Source of the DNA: Ga0077555 sp963746315 | Lineage (GTDB): Bacteria; Pseudomonadota; Alphaproteobacteria; Rhizobiales; Hyphomicrobiaceae | Assembly: GCA_963746315.1 (NCBI GenBank) | Contig: CAVVAR010000004.1 | Coordinates: 186,001-250,000 of the forward strand | Direction of reading: 5' to 3' | DNA length: 64,000 nt | Part shown: in pieces, positions 8,793 through 18,397 of the stretch | How the letters are laid out: the number at the start of each line of letters is the position of its first letter | Position numbering within the stretch: position 1 is the first letter of the stretch | Translations under genes and position numbers: made by a program | Notes under the pieces: model-generated | Database searches by the model: none | What the model saw: the letters and a program-made list of their open reading frames with translations, nothing else | Told to the model about the DNA's origin: nothing

Positions 8793-9422
8793 TCAGCGCC
8801 TCACCGCCTCCACCTCGATCGCGACGTCGACCTCGTCCGAGATCAGCGGCGCGCCGCGCCCCAGGCCCCACTCGCTTCTGAGCAAACGCGTCGTAGCGGA
8901 AAAGCCCGAGATGAACTTCCCGGCAAAGCTGGGATTGACCAGCCCCAGCGGATGCTCGCCCGTGAAATTCCAGGTGACGGCCAGCGTCACCGGCCGCGTC
9001 GTACCGCGGATCGTCAGGTCGCCCACAACCTCGCCGGTCCGCTCGCCGGTCTGCCGGGCACTCGTGCTCTGGAACGTGATCCGGGGATGGGCCATCACGT
9101 CGAAGAAGTCGGCGCTGCGCAACAGCCGATCCAGGGCTGGAACCCCAGATGAAATCCGCGTCGGATCGATCGTTACGTCAACTCGACCGGCCTCAGGACT
9201 GGTTGGATCGAACTCCAGCGTACCCTCGAGCCCCACGACCCTCGCCGCGTGACGCGAGAGCCCCGCGTGGCTCCAACTCACGACAACCGTCGAATGCGTG
9301 CCCCCGAGGGTGTAGCTCCCGGTCGCCGCCCGTGCCGCCACCAGGGGCGGCACCAGAGCGAGGCACAGCCCCCACAGGAGCGTCGAAGCGCGCAGTCCTC
9401 GCCAATACGACAATTTGGCCAT
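8793..9422 (-). CDS. YceI family periplasmic protein
   Basis: The 209-residue protein has a signal peptide (GLRASTLLWGLCLALVPPLV) followed by the YceI lipocalin-like barrel: YTLGGTHSTVVVSWSHAGLS, then repeated strands ending in LISDEVDVAIEVEA. YceI proteins bind polyisoprenoid or other amphiphilic molecules in the periplasm, and many are linked to stress or to isoprenoid-quinone handling. It is a lone gene here. The ligand is unknown. Confidence 0.87.
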   Translation of the reverse strand: MAKLSYWRGLRASTLLWGLCLALVPPLVAARAATGSYTLGGTHSTVVVSWSHAGLSRHAARVVGLEGTLEFDPTSPEAGRVDVTIDPTRISSGVPALDRLLRSADFFDVMAHPRITFQSTSARQTGERTGEVVGDLTIRGTTRPVTLAVTWNFTGEHPLGLVNPSFAGKFISGFSATTRLLRSEWGLGRGAPLISDEVDVAIEVEAVRR

Positions 9423-9528
9423 CGTCCACCTTCTCGCGGCTCATCCAGGCACCGACCTAGCTGCGCGATATGGCAACACTGTTGCAGCAACACGCAAGTC
9501 GTCATCGCGCGCTGCCGGGATCGGCCGC

Positions 9529-10284
9529 TCAAAGCTGAGCCGACATCCCCCCGTCGACGGCAAGTGTCGCCCCCGTGATGAACGAAGCCTCGTCGGATGC
9601 GAGAAAGGCGACCGCGGCCGCAATCTCCTCCGGGCGCCCGAAGCGCCGCATGGGCGTCTTCTCCACCAGTGCTTTCGAGAAGGCCGGGACACGCAGCACT
9701 CGTGCTGTCAGCGCTGTCTCGACGAAACCGGGGCAGATCGCATTCACGCGGATGCCAAAGCCCGCATATTCGATAGCAAGACCCTTCGTCAGAGCGAGCA
9801 CGGCGCCCTTTGTGGTCGAGTACGCGACGAGCTGGCGCATGCCGTGGTCCCCGAGGATCGAGGCGACGTTGACGATCGCTGCATTCCCTGACCGCCTGAG
9901 CAGGTCGAACCCTTCACGGGCCAGCCGCACGACGCCATCGAGATTGACCTCGCGCACGGCGTTCCAATCCGCCTCTGAGAGATGGCGAAAATCGGCACGC
10001 ACGTTGACACCGGCATTGTTGACCAGAATGTCGAGCTTGCCATGTGCGACCTCCAATGCGCGCAGTACCGCGGTCACGTCCTGGCCACTCGTCACGTCCA
10101 CGACGTGCCCGGTGGCAATGCCGCCCGCCGCACCGATCTCGTCCGCCACGCGCGTCACCGCTACAGCGTCGATCTCGGCGAGGTGCACGTGCGCCCCGTC
10201 CAGCGCCAGCGCTGTGGCGATCGCCCTCCCAAGCCCGTTGCCGGCGCCAGATACCAGAGCAACCCGTCCCTCGAGGCGTCTCAT
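9529..10284 (-). CDS. SDR family NAD(P)-dependent oxidoreductase
   Basis: The 251-residue classical short-chain dehydrogenase shows the cofactor motif VSGAGNGLGRAIA at residues 10-22, the NNAGVN strand near 85, the catalytic Ser in NVASILGD and the Tyr/Lys pair in YSTTK near residue 150, and a C-terminal GATLAVDGGMSAQL typical of FabG-like members. The ATG at 10284 is chosen for its GGGAGGG Shine-Dalgarno; an upstream in-frame start would add 16 residues. The substrate is not evident and no neighbours suggest one. Confidence 0.88.
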   Translation of the reverse strand: MRRLEGRVALVSGAGNGLGRAIATALALDGAHVHLAEIDAVAVTRVADEIGAAGGIATGHVVDVTSGQDVTAVLRALEVAHGKLDILVNNAGVNVRADFRHLSEADWNAVREVNLDGVVRLAREGFDLLRRSGNAAIVNVASILGDHGMRQLVAYSTTKGAVLALTKGLAIEYAGFGIRVNAICPGFVETALTARVLRVPAFSKALVEKTPMRRFGRPEEIAAAVAFLASDEASFITGATLAVDGGMSAQL

Positions 10285-10365
10285 CGCCGGCCCTCCCGTC
10301 GAAGATCGCTCCATTAGCCGCCCTCGACCCACGCTTCAAGCTTCGGGGCAGTCACCGCCAACAAC

Positions 10366-10395
10366 AAAGCCGCCGCCCTTGTCCAGGGCAGCGGC
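10366..10395 (-). terminator. Rho-independent terminator after the outer membrane protein gene
   Basis: On the minus strand GCCGCTGCCCT pairs with AGGGCGGCGGC (one G-T pair) around a five-base loop and is followed by TTTGTTG. It lies 30 bases past the stop of the gene at 10425. Confidence 0.65.
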
Positions 10396-10424
10396 GAAAA
10401 AGTCCGAACGTCGGCAGCAGCATC

Positions 10425-11120
10425 CTACTTCAGAGGCTCGTGGCGCTTGTAGTGGTCCGGGTGGTCGTAGGTATCGTGCGCGTAGTCGTGCCCCACTTTG
10501 AATTTGATGCCAACGCGAACGAGATGCGCGTCAATGTCGACCTTATGTTCAAGGGGCGGCAGAATCGCGCCCTGCGAGAACTCGAAGCTGCCATCGAAAT
10601 TGCCGTAGAGATACTCGCTGAACAGGATCACGTGGCTCCAGTCAACTTCGGTGCCAATTCCGCCGACAAACCCAGTCAGCGTTTCGGCCGACTTGTTGCC
10701 GAAATTTGCGCGCTGCGCCTCCATTCCTAGGAAGCCGACGCCGGCTGTGCCGTAGATCAACCAGCCTGGCCGAGCATAGAAACCGAGCCGGCCACGCACC
10801 GTCAGCAGCCAGTCCATGCCATAATCCGTCACGGACGGCGTATCACGCACATCGCCGAAGCTGCCGTCGACCTCGACGCCGAGCAGCAGATTGCGATGGA
10901 GTGTCAGATCATATCCTGCCGACACACCACCGGCGAAACCGTTGGAAGAGCCGCTCGCCATCGCCGGCAAGCGCTCGTCCAGCTCAAGGAAGGTACCTTG
11001 TCCGAAGACGCCGAATTTAACGAGACCCGAGCCGTCATAGTTCTGCGCCGAGACCGTCGAGATGCCGGCGAGCGCGAATAGCAGCCCCGCTGCGGCCTTT
11101 CTAAAAGTGCGTCCAAGCAT
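10425..11120 (-). CDS. Outer membrane beta-barrel protein
   Basis: The 231-residue protein has a cleavable signal peptide (AAAGLLFALAGISTVSAQ) and alternating aromatic/glycine beta strands such as FAGGVSAGYDLTLHRNLLLG and LTVRGRLGFYARPGWLIYG. The pattern fits the eight-stranded opacity/RopB-type barrels common in Rhizobiales, with an ending less canonical than usual: a hydrophilic His/Tyr/Asp-rich tail after the last strand. It is likely a structural or adhesin-like surface protein. It is monocistronic, with a terminator just downstream. Confidence 0.8.
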   Translation of the reverse strand: MLGRTFRKAAAGLLFALAGISTVSAQNYDGSGLVKFGVFGQGTFLELDERLPAMASGSSNGFAGGVSAGYDLTLHRNLLLGVEVDGSFGDVRDTPSVTDYGMDWLLTVRGRLGFYARPGWLIYGTAGVGFLGMEAQRANFGNKSAETLTGFVGGIGTEVDWSHVILFSEYLYGNFDGSFEFSQGAILPPLEHKVDIDAHLVRVGIKFKVGHDYAHDTYDHPDHYKRHEPLK

Positions 11121-11275
11121 CAGCGTCCCCCACAGAGAAACTTTCTTTGACCGGGGATCGCAGCATTTGCTGATTCGGGGAAGCGCTTAGCCGCACTTCG
11201 GTCGCGAGTGGGCCCGGAGCGTTGCCGCCAATCGACACTTCGGGAATGCTCCCGCTCATCGGAGATGTGACGCGC

Positions 11276-12649
11276 TTAGCCGGCCGGCGGCACCCACTTT
11301 TCGCGCATCGTCACCAACTCCTCGGCAGCGCTGGGGTGCAGCGCCATCGTCCGATCGAAATCCGCCTTTGTCGCACCCATGCGCATGGCGATAGCTGCCA
11401 TCTGCACCATTTCGCCGGCATCCGGCCCGACGATATGACAGCCGAGAACGCGACCGCCCTTCGCCTCGACGATCAGCTTCATGAGCATGCGCTCCTCACG
11501 GCCGGAAATCGTACCTTTCATCGGCCGGAAGCGGGCCTTGTAAATGTCGATCTCTGGGTGTGCGACCCGTGCCTCCGCCTCCGTCATGCCGACGGTGCCG
11601 ACCTCGGGCGTCGAGAACACGGCCGTCGGTATCATCTCGTAGTCCGTGGTCCAAGGCTTGCCGCCATACATGCTGTCGGCGAAGGCGTGTCCCTCGCGGA
11701 TCGCGACCGGCGTCAGTGGAACACGGTCGGTCACATCACCGACGGCAAAGACGCTCTCGACGTTCGTGCGTGAATGCGCGTCGACCTTGATCGCGCCCGT
11801 TCGCGTCAACTCGACCCCGGCAGCATCGAGCCCGAGACCCGTCGTATTCGGGGTGCGCCCGATCGCGAACATGACCTGGTCCGCCTCGATCGTCTGGCCC
11901 CCGGTCACCTGTACGGCAAGGCCGCTTGCGCTCTTCTCGATGCGCGTGAACACCTTCTCGGTGACGACCCGGATGCCGCGCCTCGGCAACTCCTCCATCA
12001 GGGAGTCGCGAACGTCTTCGTCGAAGCCGCGCAGGATCTTCGGTCCACGGTAGATCAGGGTCGTCTCGGCGCCGAGCCCAGCGAAAATGCCTGCGAACTC
12101 CACGGCGATGTAGCCTCCGCCCGCGACGACCACGCGCTTCGGCAGCGTCTTCAGGTGGAACGCCTCATTCGACGTGATCGCATGCTCGCACCCTTCGAGC
12201 TCGGGATCGACGTTCGGCCAGCCTCCCGTTGCGACGAGAATGGTCTTCGCACGCACCGTCTTGTGCAGCTTGACGAGGCGCACGATGTGCGGGCCCTCGA
12301 GCACCGCCCGGCTCTCGAAGATGGTGACGCCGGCGCGGTCGAGATTGCGCTTGTAGATCCCCTCCAGTCGCGCGATCTCGGCATCCTTGTTGGCGATCAG
12401 CGTGGCCCAATCGAAGCGTTGCTCGCCGACCGTCCATCCGAACCCGGCTGCGTCCTCGAACTCGTCCCGGAAGCGGCTCGCATAGACCAGCAGCTTTTTC
12501 GGGACACAGCCCCGGATCACGCATGTTCCCCCGAAGCGATATTCCTCGGCGATGGCGACTTTGGCGCCGTGGCTCGCAGCGATGCGCGCCGCCCTGACAC
12601 CGCCGGAGCCGGCGCCGATGACGAAGAGGTCGTAATCGAAATGCGTCAT
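11276..12649 (-). CDS. gor: Glutathione-disulfide reductase
   Basis: This flavoenzyme reduces oxidised glutathione with NADPH in the cytoplasm. The 457-residue protein shows the FAD motif IGAGSGGVRAARIAA, the redox-active disulfide GGTCVIRGCVPKK near residue 45, the NADPH-binding VVAGGGYIAVEFAG motif near 175, the FAD-binding ALDP-like segment VESVFAVGDVTD near 305, and the C-terminal catalytic His-Glu pair (MALHPSAAEELVT). The order of motifs and the C-terminus identify glutathione reductase rather than dihydrolipoamide dehydrogenase. It follows rpiA and gabD on the same strand after a 167-base gap that holds no gene I can see. Confidence 0.95.
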   Translation of the reverse strand: MTHFDYDLFVIGAGSGGVRAARIAASHGAKVAIAEEYRFGGTCVIRGCVPKKLLVYASRFRDEFEDAAGFGWTVGEQRFDWATLIANKDAEIARLEGIYKRNLDRAGVTIFESRAVLEGPHIVRLVKLHKTVRAKTILVATGGWPNVDPELEGCEHAITSNEAFHLKTLPKRVVVAGGGYIAVEFAGIFAGLGAETTLIYRGPKILRGFDEDVRDSLMEELPRRGIRVVTEKVFTRIEKSASGLAVQVTGGQTIEADQVMFAIGRTPNTTGLGLDAAGVELTRTGAIKVDAHSRTNVESVFAVGDVTDRVPLTPVAIREGHAFADSMYGGKPWTTDYEMIPTAVFSTPEVGTVGMTEAEARVAHPEIDIYKARFRPMKGTISGREERMLMKLIVEAKGGRVLGCHIVGPDAGEMVQMAAIAMRMGATKADFDRTMALHPSAAEELVTMREKWVPPAG

Positions 12650-12816
12650 GAAGTGCTCCCGCGTGGCCCGTGCGGCCGTGCGCCACCGCCTGCCGGTGGT
12701 TCGACCAGTTGATACCCCAAGTCGGACGGATCAGCACAGGATCAGGCGAGACCGCGCTTCGGGTTCCCCATACCCTGCCCGCAGCAGGCGCGAGGCGCCA
12801 GCAACACGACGCCCCC

Positions 12817-13527
12817 TCACGCTTCGTTGACCGGAGCGCTCAGCGTCACCACCCCGTTCGCATCCGCCACGAAGGCGGTGTCCGCAACCCCCAGGAAAAG
12901 CCCGGTCTCGACGACCCCAGGTACCGACTTCAGAAGATCGTGCAGCATGTCGGCGTCGTCGATCCGCCCCAGGGCGCAATCCAGGATGTAGTTGCCGTTG
13001 TCGGTGATAAACGGCTCGCCCGTCGGCGTCGTCCTGAGGCGCACCGGACCTTCGCAGCCGGCTTCGTCGATGCAGGAGTAGACCCAGTCCTCGGTCGATC
13101 GCCAGCCAAAGCGGACGACCTCCACCGGAAGCGCGAACGCACCAAGCCGAGGCACGCGCTTGGAGAGATCCGCGATGACGACCATCCGGTCCGAGGCCAT
13201 CGCCACGATCTTCTCGCGAAGTAGCGCCCCACCGCCGCCTTTGATCAGTTGCAGATGGTCGTCGAGCTCGTCCGCGCCGTCGACGGTCAAATCCAGCTCT
13301 GGCGTCTCGTCGAGCGTGGTCAGGCGGATGCCGAGGCTCTCCGCCTGGATGCGTGTCGCGTTCGACGTCGGGACGCAGATGACATCGAGCCCGGCCTTGA
13401 CCTTGGCACCGACGAGATCGACGAAGTGTCGCGCCGTCGACCCCGTGCCCAGGCCGAGCCGCATGCCTGGCTCCACCAGATCGATGGCCTTCAGTGCGGC
13501 CTGCCGCTTCATGTCGTCGGGGGTCAC
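12817..13527 (-). CDS. rpiA: Ribose-5-phosphate isomerase A
   Basis: RpiA interconverts ribose-5-phosphate and ribulose-5-phosphate in the pentose phosphate pathway. The 236-residue protein has the family motifs GLGTGSTARHFVDLVG, TVDGADELDDHLQLIKGGGG and LLREKIVA. I start at the GTG at 13527, which overlaps the gabD stop in a GTGA arrangement and gives the family's usual MTPDDMKRQAA N-terminus; the ATG at 13512 would shorten it by five residues. The overlap suggests translational coupling to gabD. Confidence 0.94.
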   Translation of the reverse strand: MTPDDMKRQAALKAIDLVEPGMRLGLGTGSTARHFVDLVGAKVKAGLDVICVPTSNATRIQAESLGIRLTTLDETPELDLTVDGADELDDHLQLIKGGGGALLREKIVAMASDRMVVIADLSKRVPRLGAFALPVEVVRFGWRSTEDWVYSCIDEAGCEGPVRLRTTPTGEPFITDNGNYILDCALGRIDDADMLHDLLKSVPGVVETGLFLGVADTAFVADANGVVTLSAPVNEA

Positions 13528-14972
13528 TGACCGAGCCCGCCCATCAGCATGTACTTCAGCTCGACGAAACCGTCGATACCGTGCGCCGAGCCTTCGCGGC
13601 CGAGACCCAATTCCTTGACGCCGCCGAACGGGGCCAGCTCGGTCGAGATGATGCCCTCGTTGATGCCGACCATGCCATACTCGAGGCCCTCGGCGACCCG
13701 CCAGACGCGGCCGATGTCGCGGGCGTAGAAGTAGCAGGCGAGGCCGAACTCGGTGTCGTTGGCCATGGCGATCCCCTCCTCCTCGGTCTTGAACTTGAAG
13801 ACCGGAGCGACGGGGCCGAACGTCTCCTCCTTTGCGCACTTCATGTCGGGCGTGACGTTGGCCAGCACCGTCGGCTCGAAGAAGGTGCCACCGAGCGAAT
13901 GCCGCTTCCCGCCGGTCACGATCCTGGCACCCTTCGACACCGCGTCCTGGATATGCTCTTCCACTTTGTCGATGGCCGCCGGATTGATCAGCGGCCCCTG
14001 CGCGACGCCGGCCTCGACGCCGTTGCCGACCTTCATCGCGGCAGCGGCGTTGGCAAGCTTCTCGACGAACTCGTCGTAGACGCCTTCCTGCACGAGCATG
14101 CGGTTGGCGCAGACACACGTCTGGCCCGCGTTCCTGTACTTCGACGCCATGGCGCCCTCGATCGCCTTGTCGATGTCGGCGTCGTCGAACACGAGGAACG
14201 GCGCGTTACCGCCGAGCTCCAGCTCCACCTTCTTGATAGTGGAGGCCGACTGCGCCATCAGCACCTTGCCGATCTCGGTCGAGCCCGTGAACGTGATGCC
14301 GCGCACCTTCGGCGACGTGGTCAGCTCCTTGCCGATCTCCGCGGATTTGCCGGTGATGACGTTGAACACGCCGGGCGGGATGCCAGCCTGCCGCGCCAGC
14401 TCGGCCAGCGCCAAGGCTGTCAGCGGTGTCTCCGTGGCGGGCTTGCACACGACCGTGCACCCTGCTGCCAGGGCCGGTGATACCTTCCGTGTGATCATCG
14501 CGTGCGGGAAGTTCCAAGGCGTAATGGCGCCGATGACGCCCAGCGCCTGCTTGATCACGATGATCCGGCTGCCCTGCTTGAAGGTCGGGATCGTCTCGCC
14601 GTAGATGCGCTTGGCCTCCTCGGCGTAGAACTCCGTAAACGATGCGCCGTAGATGATTTCGCCGCGCGCCTCGGGCAGCGGCTTGCCTTGCTCGCTTGTC
14701 AGCAGCAACGCCAGCTCGTCGGCATGCGCGATCTGCAGATCGAACCACTTGCGCAGAATGGCCGAGCGCTCCTTGGCGAGCATCCGACTCCAGGGTCCAA
14801 AGGCCTTTTCGGCCGCATCGATGGCCTGCTTGGTTTCCGCCGTGCCGAGACGAGGCACCTTGGCGATCTCCTCGCCCGTGGCGGGATTGGTCACCGGAAT
14901 TTCAGGCGCCCCCACCCATTGGCCGTCGATGAAGCATTGGGTCTTCAGAAGAGAGATGACCTTCTTGTCCAT
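13524..14972 (-). CDS. gabD: NAD(P)-dependent succinate-semialdehyde dehydrogenase
   Basis: This aldehyde dehydrogenase oxidises succinate semialdehyde to succinate in GABA-type catabolism. The 482-residue protein shows the cofactor loop TPWNFPHAMITRKVSPALAA, the catalytic Glu in LELGGNAPF, the catalytic Cys in GQTCVCANR, and the C-terminal GREGSAHGIDGFVELKY that is typical of GabD. GGAGG precedes the ATG at 14972; a longer ORF upstream is low-complexity and not needed. It is transcribed just ahead of rpiA with an overlapping stop/start. Confidence 0.93.
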   Translation of the reverse strand: MDKKVISLLKTQCFIDGQWVGAPEIPVTNPATGEEIAKVPRLGTAETKQAIDAAEKAFGPWSRMLAKERSAILRKWFDLQIAHADELALLLTSEQGKPLPEARGEIIYGASFTEFYAEEAKRIYGETIPTFKQGSRIIVIKQALGVIGAITPWNFPHAMITRKVSPALAAGCTVVCKPATETPLTALALAELARQAGIPPGVFNVITGKSAEIGKELTTSPKVRGITFTGSTEIGKVLMAQSASTIKKVELELGGNAPFLVFDDADIDKAIEGAMASKYRNAGQTCVCANRMLVQEGVYDEFVEKLANAAAAMKVGNGVEAGVAQGPLINPAAIDKVEEHIQDAVSKGARIVTGGKRHSLGGTFFEPTVLANVTPDMKCAKEETFGPVAPVFKFKTEEEGIAMANDTEFGLACYFYARDIGRVWRVAEGLEYGMVGINEGIISTELAPFGGVKELGLGREGSAHGIDGFVELKYMLMGGLGQ

Positions 14973-15099
14973 GGGGACCTCCAACTGGCCGGCACGAGCA
15001 CGAGCGAGGCGCCAATCGTGGCGCCCCGCCATCTCAACTACACCTAGGCCGACGCGCCCGGCCACGCAAGGTGACCCGCGAGATGCGCCTTGCTCCGCA

Positions 15100-15417
15100 T
15101 CAGAACCGGCAGCGCAGTCCATGCGGCCCGAGCCGGCAGCCACGCCGTCCATAGCGGCGCCAATGCCCACCCCGGCGGTTGCACCACCGATGATGCCTGT
15201 GCCAACCCCGGCGCGGGTGCCACGCCCGGTAGCAATGCGGTCCGCGCACCCAGCGCCCGTGGCGACGCCCGTGCACAAGCTCCAGGCCGGGCACCGAAGC
15301 ACCGATTTTTTCAGGCAGTACTGTTGTGGGCGACATCGGTGCTGCCCCGGCAGCGAGCGAGCCGCCAGCAGTCAGTAGCGCCGCGAAGGCGGCGGCGAGG
15401 ATGGTTCGTTCGAGCAT
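15100..15417 (-). CDS. Small secreted basic protein, Trp/His/Arg-rich
   Basis: I do not recognise a family. The 105-residue product has a clear signal peptide (LERTILAAAFAALLTAGG) and a strongly basic mature part with a C-terminal block of Arg, His, Trp and four Cys (for example HCYRAWHPRRGWHRHHRWCN), which could form disulfides in the periplasm. AGGAGA stands before the ATG at 15417. Proteins with similar RH-rich tails are common but uncharacterised in Rhizobiales. Confidence 0.6.
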   Translation of the reverse strand: MLERTILAAAFAALLTAGGSLAAGAAPMSPTTVLPEKIGASVPGLELVHGRRHGRWVRGPHCYRAWHPRRGWHRHHRWCNRRGGHWRRYGRRGCRLGPHGLRCRF

Positions 15418-15589
15418 GTCGGATCTCCTGTTTCGAGCTTCCGGCGTGTGTCTCGCCAACGAACGCCCGCGGCGGCGGTTCCGGATACCCAGGGCCGCGA
15501 CGGCTCAATTCTCCCTTGCCCTCCAAACCGCATCCGGTCTTCAAGTGGTCTCCAGGACAGCCCATGCACCGTCGTGACCGGGGAAAACT

Positions 15590-16270
15590 ATGCGCGACCT
15601 CACCATCGTCTTCGATCTCGACGGCACCCTCGTCGAGACGGCACCGGATCTGATCCATGCGACCAATCATGTGCTGGCACGCGTGGGGCTGGAGCCTGTC
15701 GAGCCTGCAAGCATCCGCCCCTCGATCAGCTTCGGTGGCCGCGCCATGATCGTCCGTGCCCTCGAGGTACGGAACGCGAGCCTCACCGAAGGCGAGATTG
15801 ACGGGCTCCTCGAGCATTTCCTGGCCCACTACGCCGCCAACATTGCTGTCGAGAGCCACGCGTTTCCCGGCCTCGAGGCCGCACTCGACCGTCTCGCCGC
15901 CGATGGTGCCCGCCTCGCTGTATGCACCAACAAGCGCGAGGGCATGTCGCGCCTCCTGCTCGAGACGCTCGGGCTCGCCGATCGCTTCGCCGCGGTCGCC
16001 GGCCGGGACACGTTCCCTGTCCACAAGCCGCACCCCGACCATCTGACCGGGGCCATCCGCCTTGCCGGTGGCGATCCCCGCCTTGCCGTCATGATCGGGG
16101 ACAGCGACACCGACTTGAAGACGGCACGTGCGGCAGGCGTCCCGGTCATCGGAGTGCCGTTCGGCTACACCGATGTGCCGATGCACGATCTCGGACCCGA
16201 CGCACTCGTCGAGCACTACGACCATCTCTACGACGCAATCAACCGCATCAGGCCGCTGCAGCAGAGCTGA
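15590..16270 (+). CDS. gph: Phosphoglycolate phosphatase (HAD superfamily)
   Basis: The enzyme hydrolyses 2-phosphoglycolate, formed in DNA repair and in oxygenase side reactions. The 226-residue protein has all HAD motifs: FDLDGTLVETAPDL at the N-terminus, the VCTNK motif near residue 105, Lys in HKPHPDHL near 147, and MIGDSDTDLKTARAAGVP near 167. A helical cap lies between motifs I and II. Related HAD phosphatases with other substrates cannot be excluded, but length and motifs fit Gph well. Confidence 0.85.
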   Translation: MRDLTIVFDLDGTLVETAPDLIHATNHVLARVGLEPVEPASIRPSISFGGRAMIVRALEVRNASLTEGEIDGLLEHFLAHYAANIAVESHAFPGLEAALDRLAADGARLAVCTNKREGMSRLLLETLGLADRFAAVAGRDTFPVHKPHPDHLTGAIRLAGGDPRLAVMIGDSDTDLKTARAAGVPVIGVPFGYTDVPMHDLGPDALVEHYDHLYDAINRIRPLQQS

Positions 16271-16364
16271 ACGCGCCTTCAGCCCGGCGTCCCGGTGCGG
16301 ACACAATCCGGCACGATACCGGCCTCGCGTGAGCGTTGAACGCATCCCGACGAGGAACCGTCAA

Positions 16365-16769
16365 ATGATCAAGCGTGTCGCTTCGGCAGTGGCGCTTGCC
16401 ATACTCCTGGTATCGGCCGCATCGGCCCAGTCTCCTCCATCCGCAGATGCCGCCGCACCCGTCGAGGCCCCGGCGGCAGCGCCGGCTGCAACTGAGCCGT
16501 CTCCCTCAGCACCGGCCGTTCCACCGACGACCGGTGCCCTCCCGGCACCTCAGTCCGAGACGGCCACCGCCGTCCCCGACACAACAGAGGCGTGCATCTC
16601 CGCCGCTGCGGACCTCGGCACCGAGGCCGAGGCCAAGACCATTCCCGAGGATAAGCTCGATCAGCTCGACGTGCTCTTCTCGAAGATGGAGACGCTCTGC
16701 GACGGCAACCAGTTCGAGGCCGCGATGACCGTCGCCAAGGACATCAAGACCATGCTCGACGGGCAGTAG
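16365..16769 (+). CDS. Hypothetical secreted Ala/Pro-rich protein
   Basis: The 134-residue product starts with a signal peptide (MIKRVASAVALAILLVSAAS) ending near AQS, continues with about 55 residues of Ala/Pro-rich linker, and ends in a helical domain with two Cys (TEACISAAADL and METLCDGNQF) that could pair. GAGGAA precedes the ATG at 16365. I know of no function. The architecture suggests a periplasmic protein with an extended tether. Confidence 0.6.
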   Translation: MIKRVASAVALAILLVSAASAQSPPSADAAAPVEAPAAAPAATEPSPSAPAVPPTTGALPAPQSETATAVPDTTEACISAAADLGTEAEAKTIPEDKLDQLDVLFSKMETLCDGNQFEAAMTVAKDIKTMLDGQ

Positions 16770-16912
16770 ACTCGGCCTGACCCTGTTCGACACGAGCGTC
16801 ATTGCGCGCGTCACGTCCCTGATCTGCCGGAACAACAGGAACCCCGGTTGCGGCTCTGTCGAACCTCGGCGCGGAGCGCCGCCTCAGTCAGGCTCGCCGG
16901 AGCGCTCAGCTT

Positions 16913-18091
16913 TCAGTTTCGGCGCTTATCCGTCCAGACCAGAAATTCGCGGAAGAGCTCGTCGGGATCGACCGTCCGTGTCGAGGTGGCGCCCCTACTG
17001 GCTCGCTCCTCCAGGAACCGTTTGAAATCGCCTTCGGTGCCTTTGCTCAGGTTGCGCTGCCAATTCTCCAGCCACTCCTGCGCCGCCGGAAAGCGTTTCC
17101 AGCCCGGTATGCTCGCCGCGATGTTGACAGACTTCCAAAGCGGATGTCGCGGCGCCTTGTGGAATTCCTCGATCTTGGAGAACAAGGCTTCGACGAACTT
17201 CGCCGTTTTCTGGTAGCGGATCGTATCCTTCTGCCAATTGAACGAGATCAACACCGTCTTCGTGGCAATCGTTTCCACCGGCGCTCCCGGCTTGAGAAGG
17301 CCCGGATAATCCTGAACCCGGATTTGATCGGGCAGGTACGTTCCCTCCAACACGGCATCGTACGGCACCGACACGAAATGCAGCCCCCACTCCGGTTTGA
17401 CCGCCGCATAGGCCGGGACGGGGCTCGGACACCCACACAAGGTCGCGTCGAGCTGGCCATCCCGGATTTTCTGGATGGCGTCACTCTGCGGCATGAACGA
17501 TTCTTCGACCTGGATCCCCAGCTTCTTGAAAATGGCAGGCACAAATTCGGCTGTGGCGCTACCCCGGTTGTTGAAAGCGACCCGCTTCCCCTGCAGATCC
17601 TTGATCGTCTTGAATTCCTGGCGCGTCAGGATCTGCAAGGCGTTCGGAAACAGCGGCGCGATATAGACGATCTGCTCATCGAGATTGTTTCCGTAGACGC
17701 CCGATGCCTTGAGCGCGGCGAGCGTCTCGGTCGTCGTCAAGGCCATGTCAATGCCGCGCAGGAGTAGCACGTCCTTGATGTTCTGTACGGCTGCCCCGCC
17801 GATGACCGGCATGACCCGCAGATTGTCGCCGTCGTTCACGACGACCGACATATCGTGCACGAGTTGGATGAAGGCCGCTCCGGGTTGCCCGCCCATAATG
17901 AAAACCACGTTCTCATTGGCACGCTCGCGAAGTTGCTCGCGCGTCGTTCGCGGAGCCGGAGATTGGCGAGATGGTCGGAGAATCGGCCGCGGGCTTGTAA
18001 CGGCTGAACCGCTGGTTACCTGCGGCGCCGCTGGCGATGTCTGGCCGATCGCGAGACAAACGGCAAGCAGCGAGACGAATATGCACCTCAT
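16913..18091 (-). CDS. TAXI family TRAP-type solute-binding protein, orphan
   Basis: The 392-residue protein has a signal peptide (MRCIFVSLLAVCLAIGQ) and the TAXI-family binding fold: GGQPGAAFIQLVHDMS followed by MPVIGGAAVQNIKDVLLLR and LTTTETLAAL. TAXI proteins deliver organic anions to a fused DctQM-like TRAP membrane component. No such membrane gene lies nearby, so it is an orphan that may serve a distant transporter or act in sensing. It lies in a region with no other gene for uptake of small acids. Confidence 0.85.
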   Translation of the reverse strand: MRCIFVSLLAVCLAIGQTSPAAPQVTSGSAVTSPRPILRPSRQSPAPRTTREQLRERANENVVFIMGGQPGAAFIQLVHDMSVVVNDGDNLRVMPVIGGAAVQNIKDVLLLRGIDMALTTTETLAALKASGVYGNNLDEQIVYIAPLFPNALQILTRQEFKTIKDLQGKRVAFNNRGSATAEFVPAIFKKLGIQVEESFMPQSDAIQKIRDGQLDATLCGCPSPVPAYAAVKPEWGLHFVSVPYDAVLEGTYLPDQIRVQDYPGLLKPGAPVETIATKTVLISFNWQKDTIRYQKTAKFVEALFSKIEEFHKAPRHPLWKSVNIAASIPGWKRFPAAQEWLENWQRNLSKGTEGDFKRFLEERASRGATSTRTVDPDELFREFLVWTDKRRN

Positions 18092-18397
18092 GACACCCCC
18101 TCGAGACTACGTACGACCCAGCAGGCCCACGGATTATGTCAACACTCCTCGTGTCGAGGCCGAACCTGGAGACGAGTCAGAATATTCCCACCGGGATTAT
18201 CAGGCCCAATAAGGACTGCCGGAGACCTTCAACCGAGCGCCAATAGCACCGCGCTCGTTTCACATATTGGGGGAAAGTCTGTGATCGACATTCTGTTTTA
18301 AATTGGGCAACGCCATTAGTTGAATTTCAGAGATAACACGAGACGAGGTGAGCGTGATCGGAACGCCGGACCGGATCAGATCTGAGTGCGACTGACG
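18092..18397. other. Intergenic stretch with no recognisable gene
   Basis: About 300 bases between two minus-strand genes, richer in A and T than its surroundings, especially 18250-18350. I see no convincing ORF, tRNA or strong hairpin. It probably contains the promoter of the TAXI gene. Confidence 0.4.
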
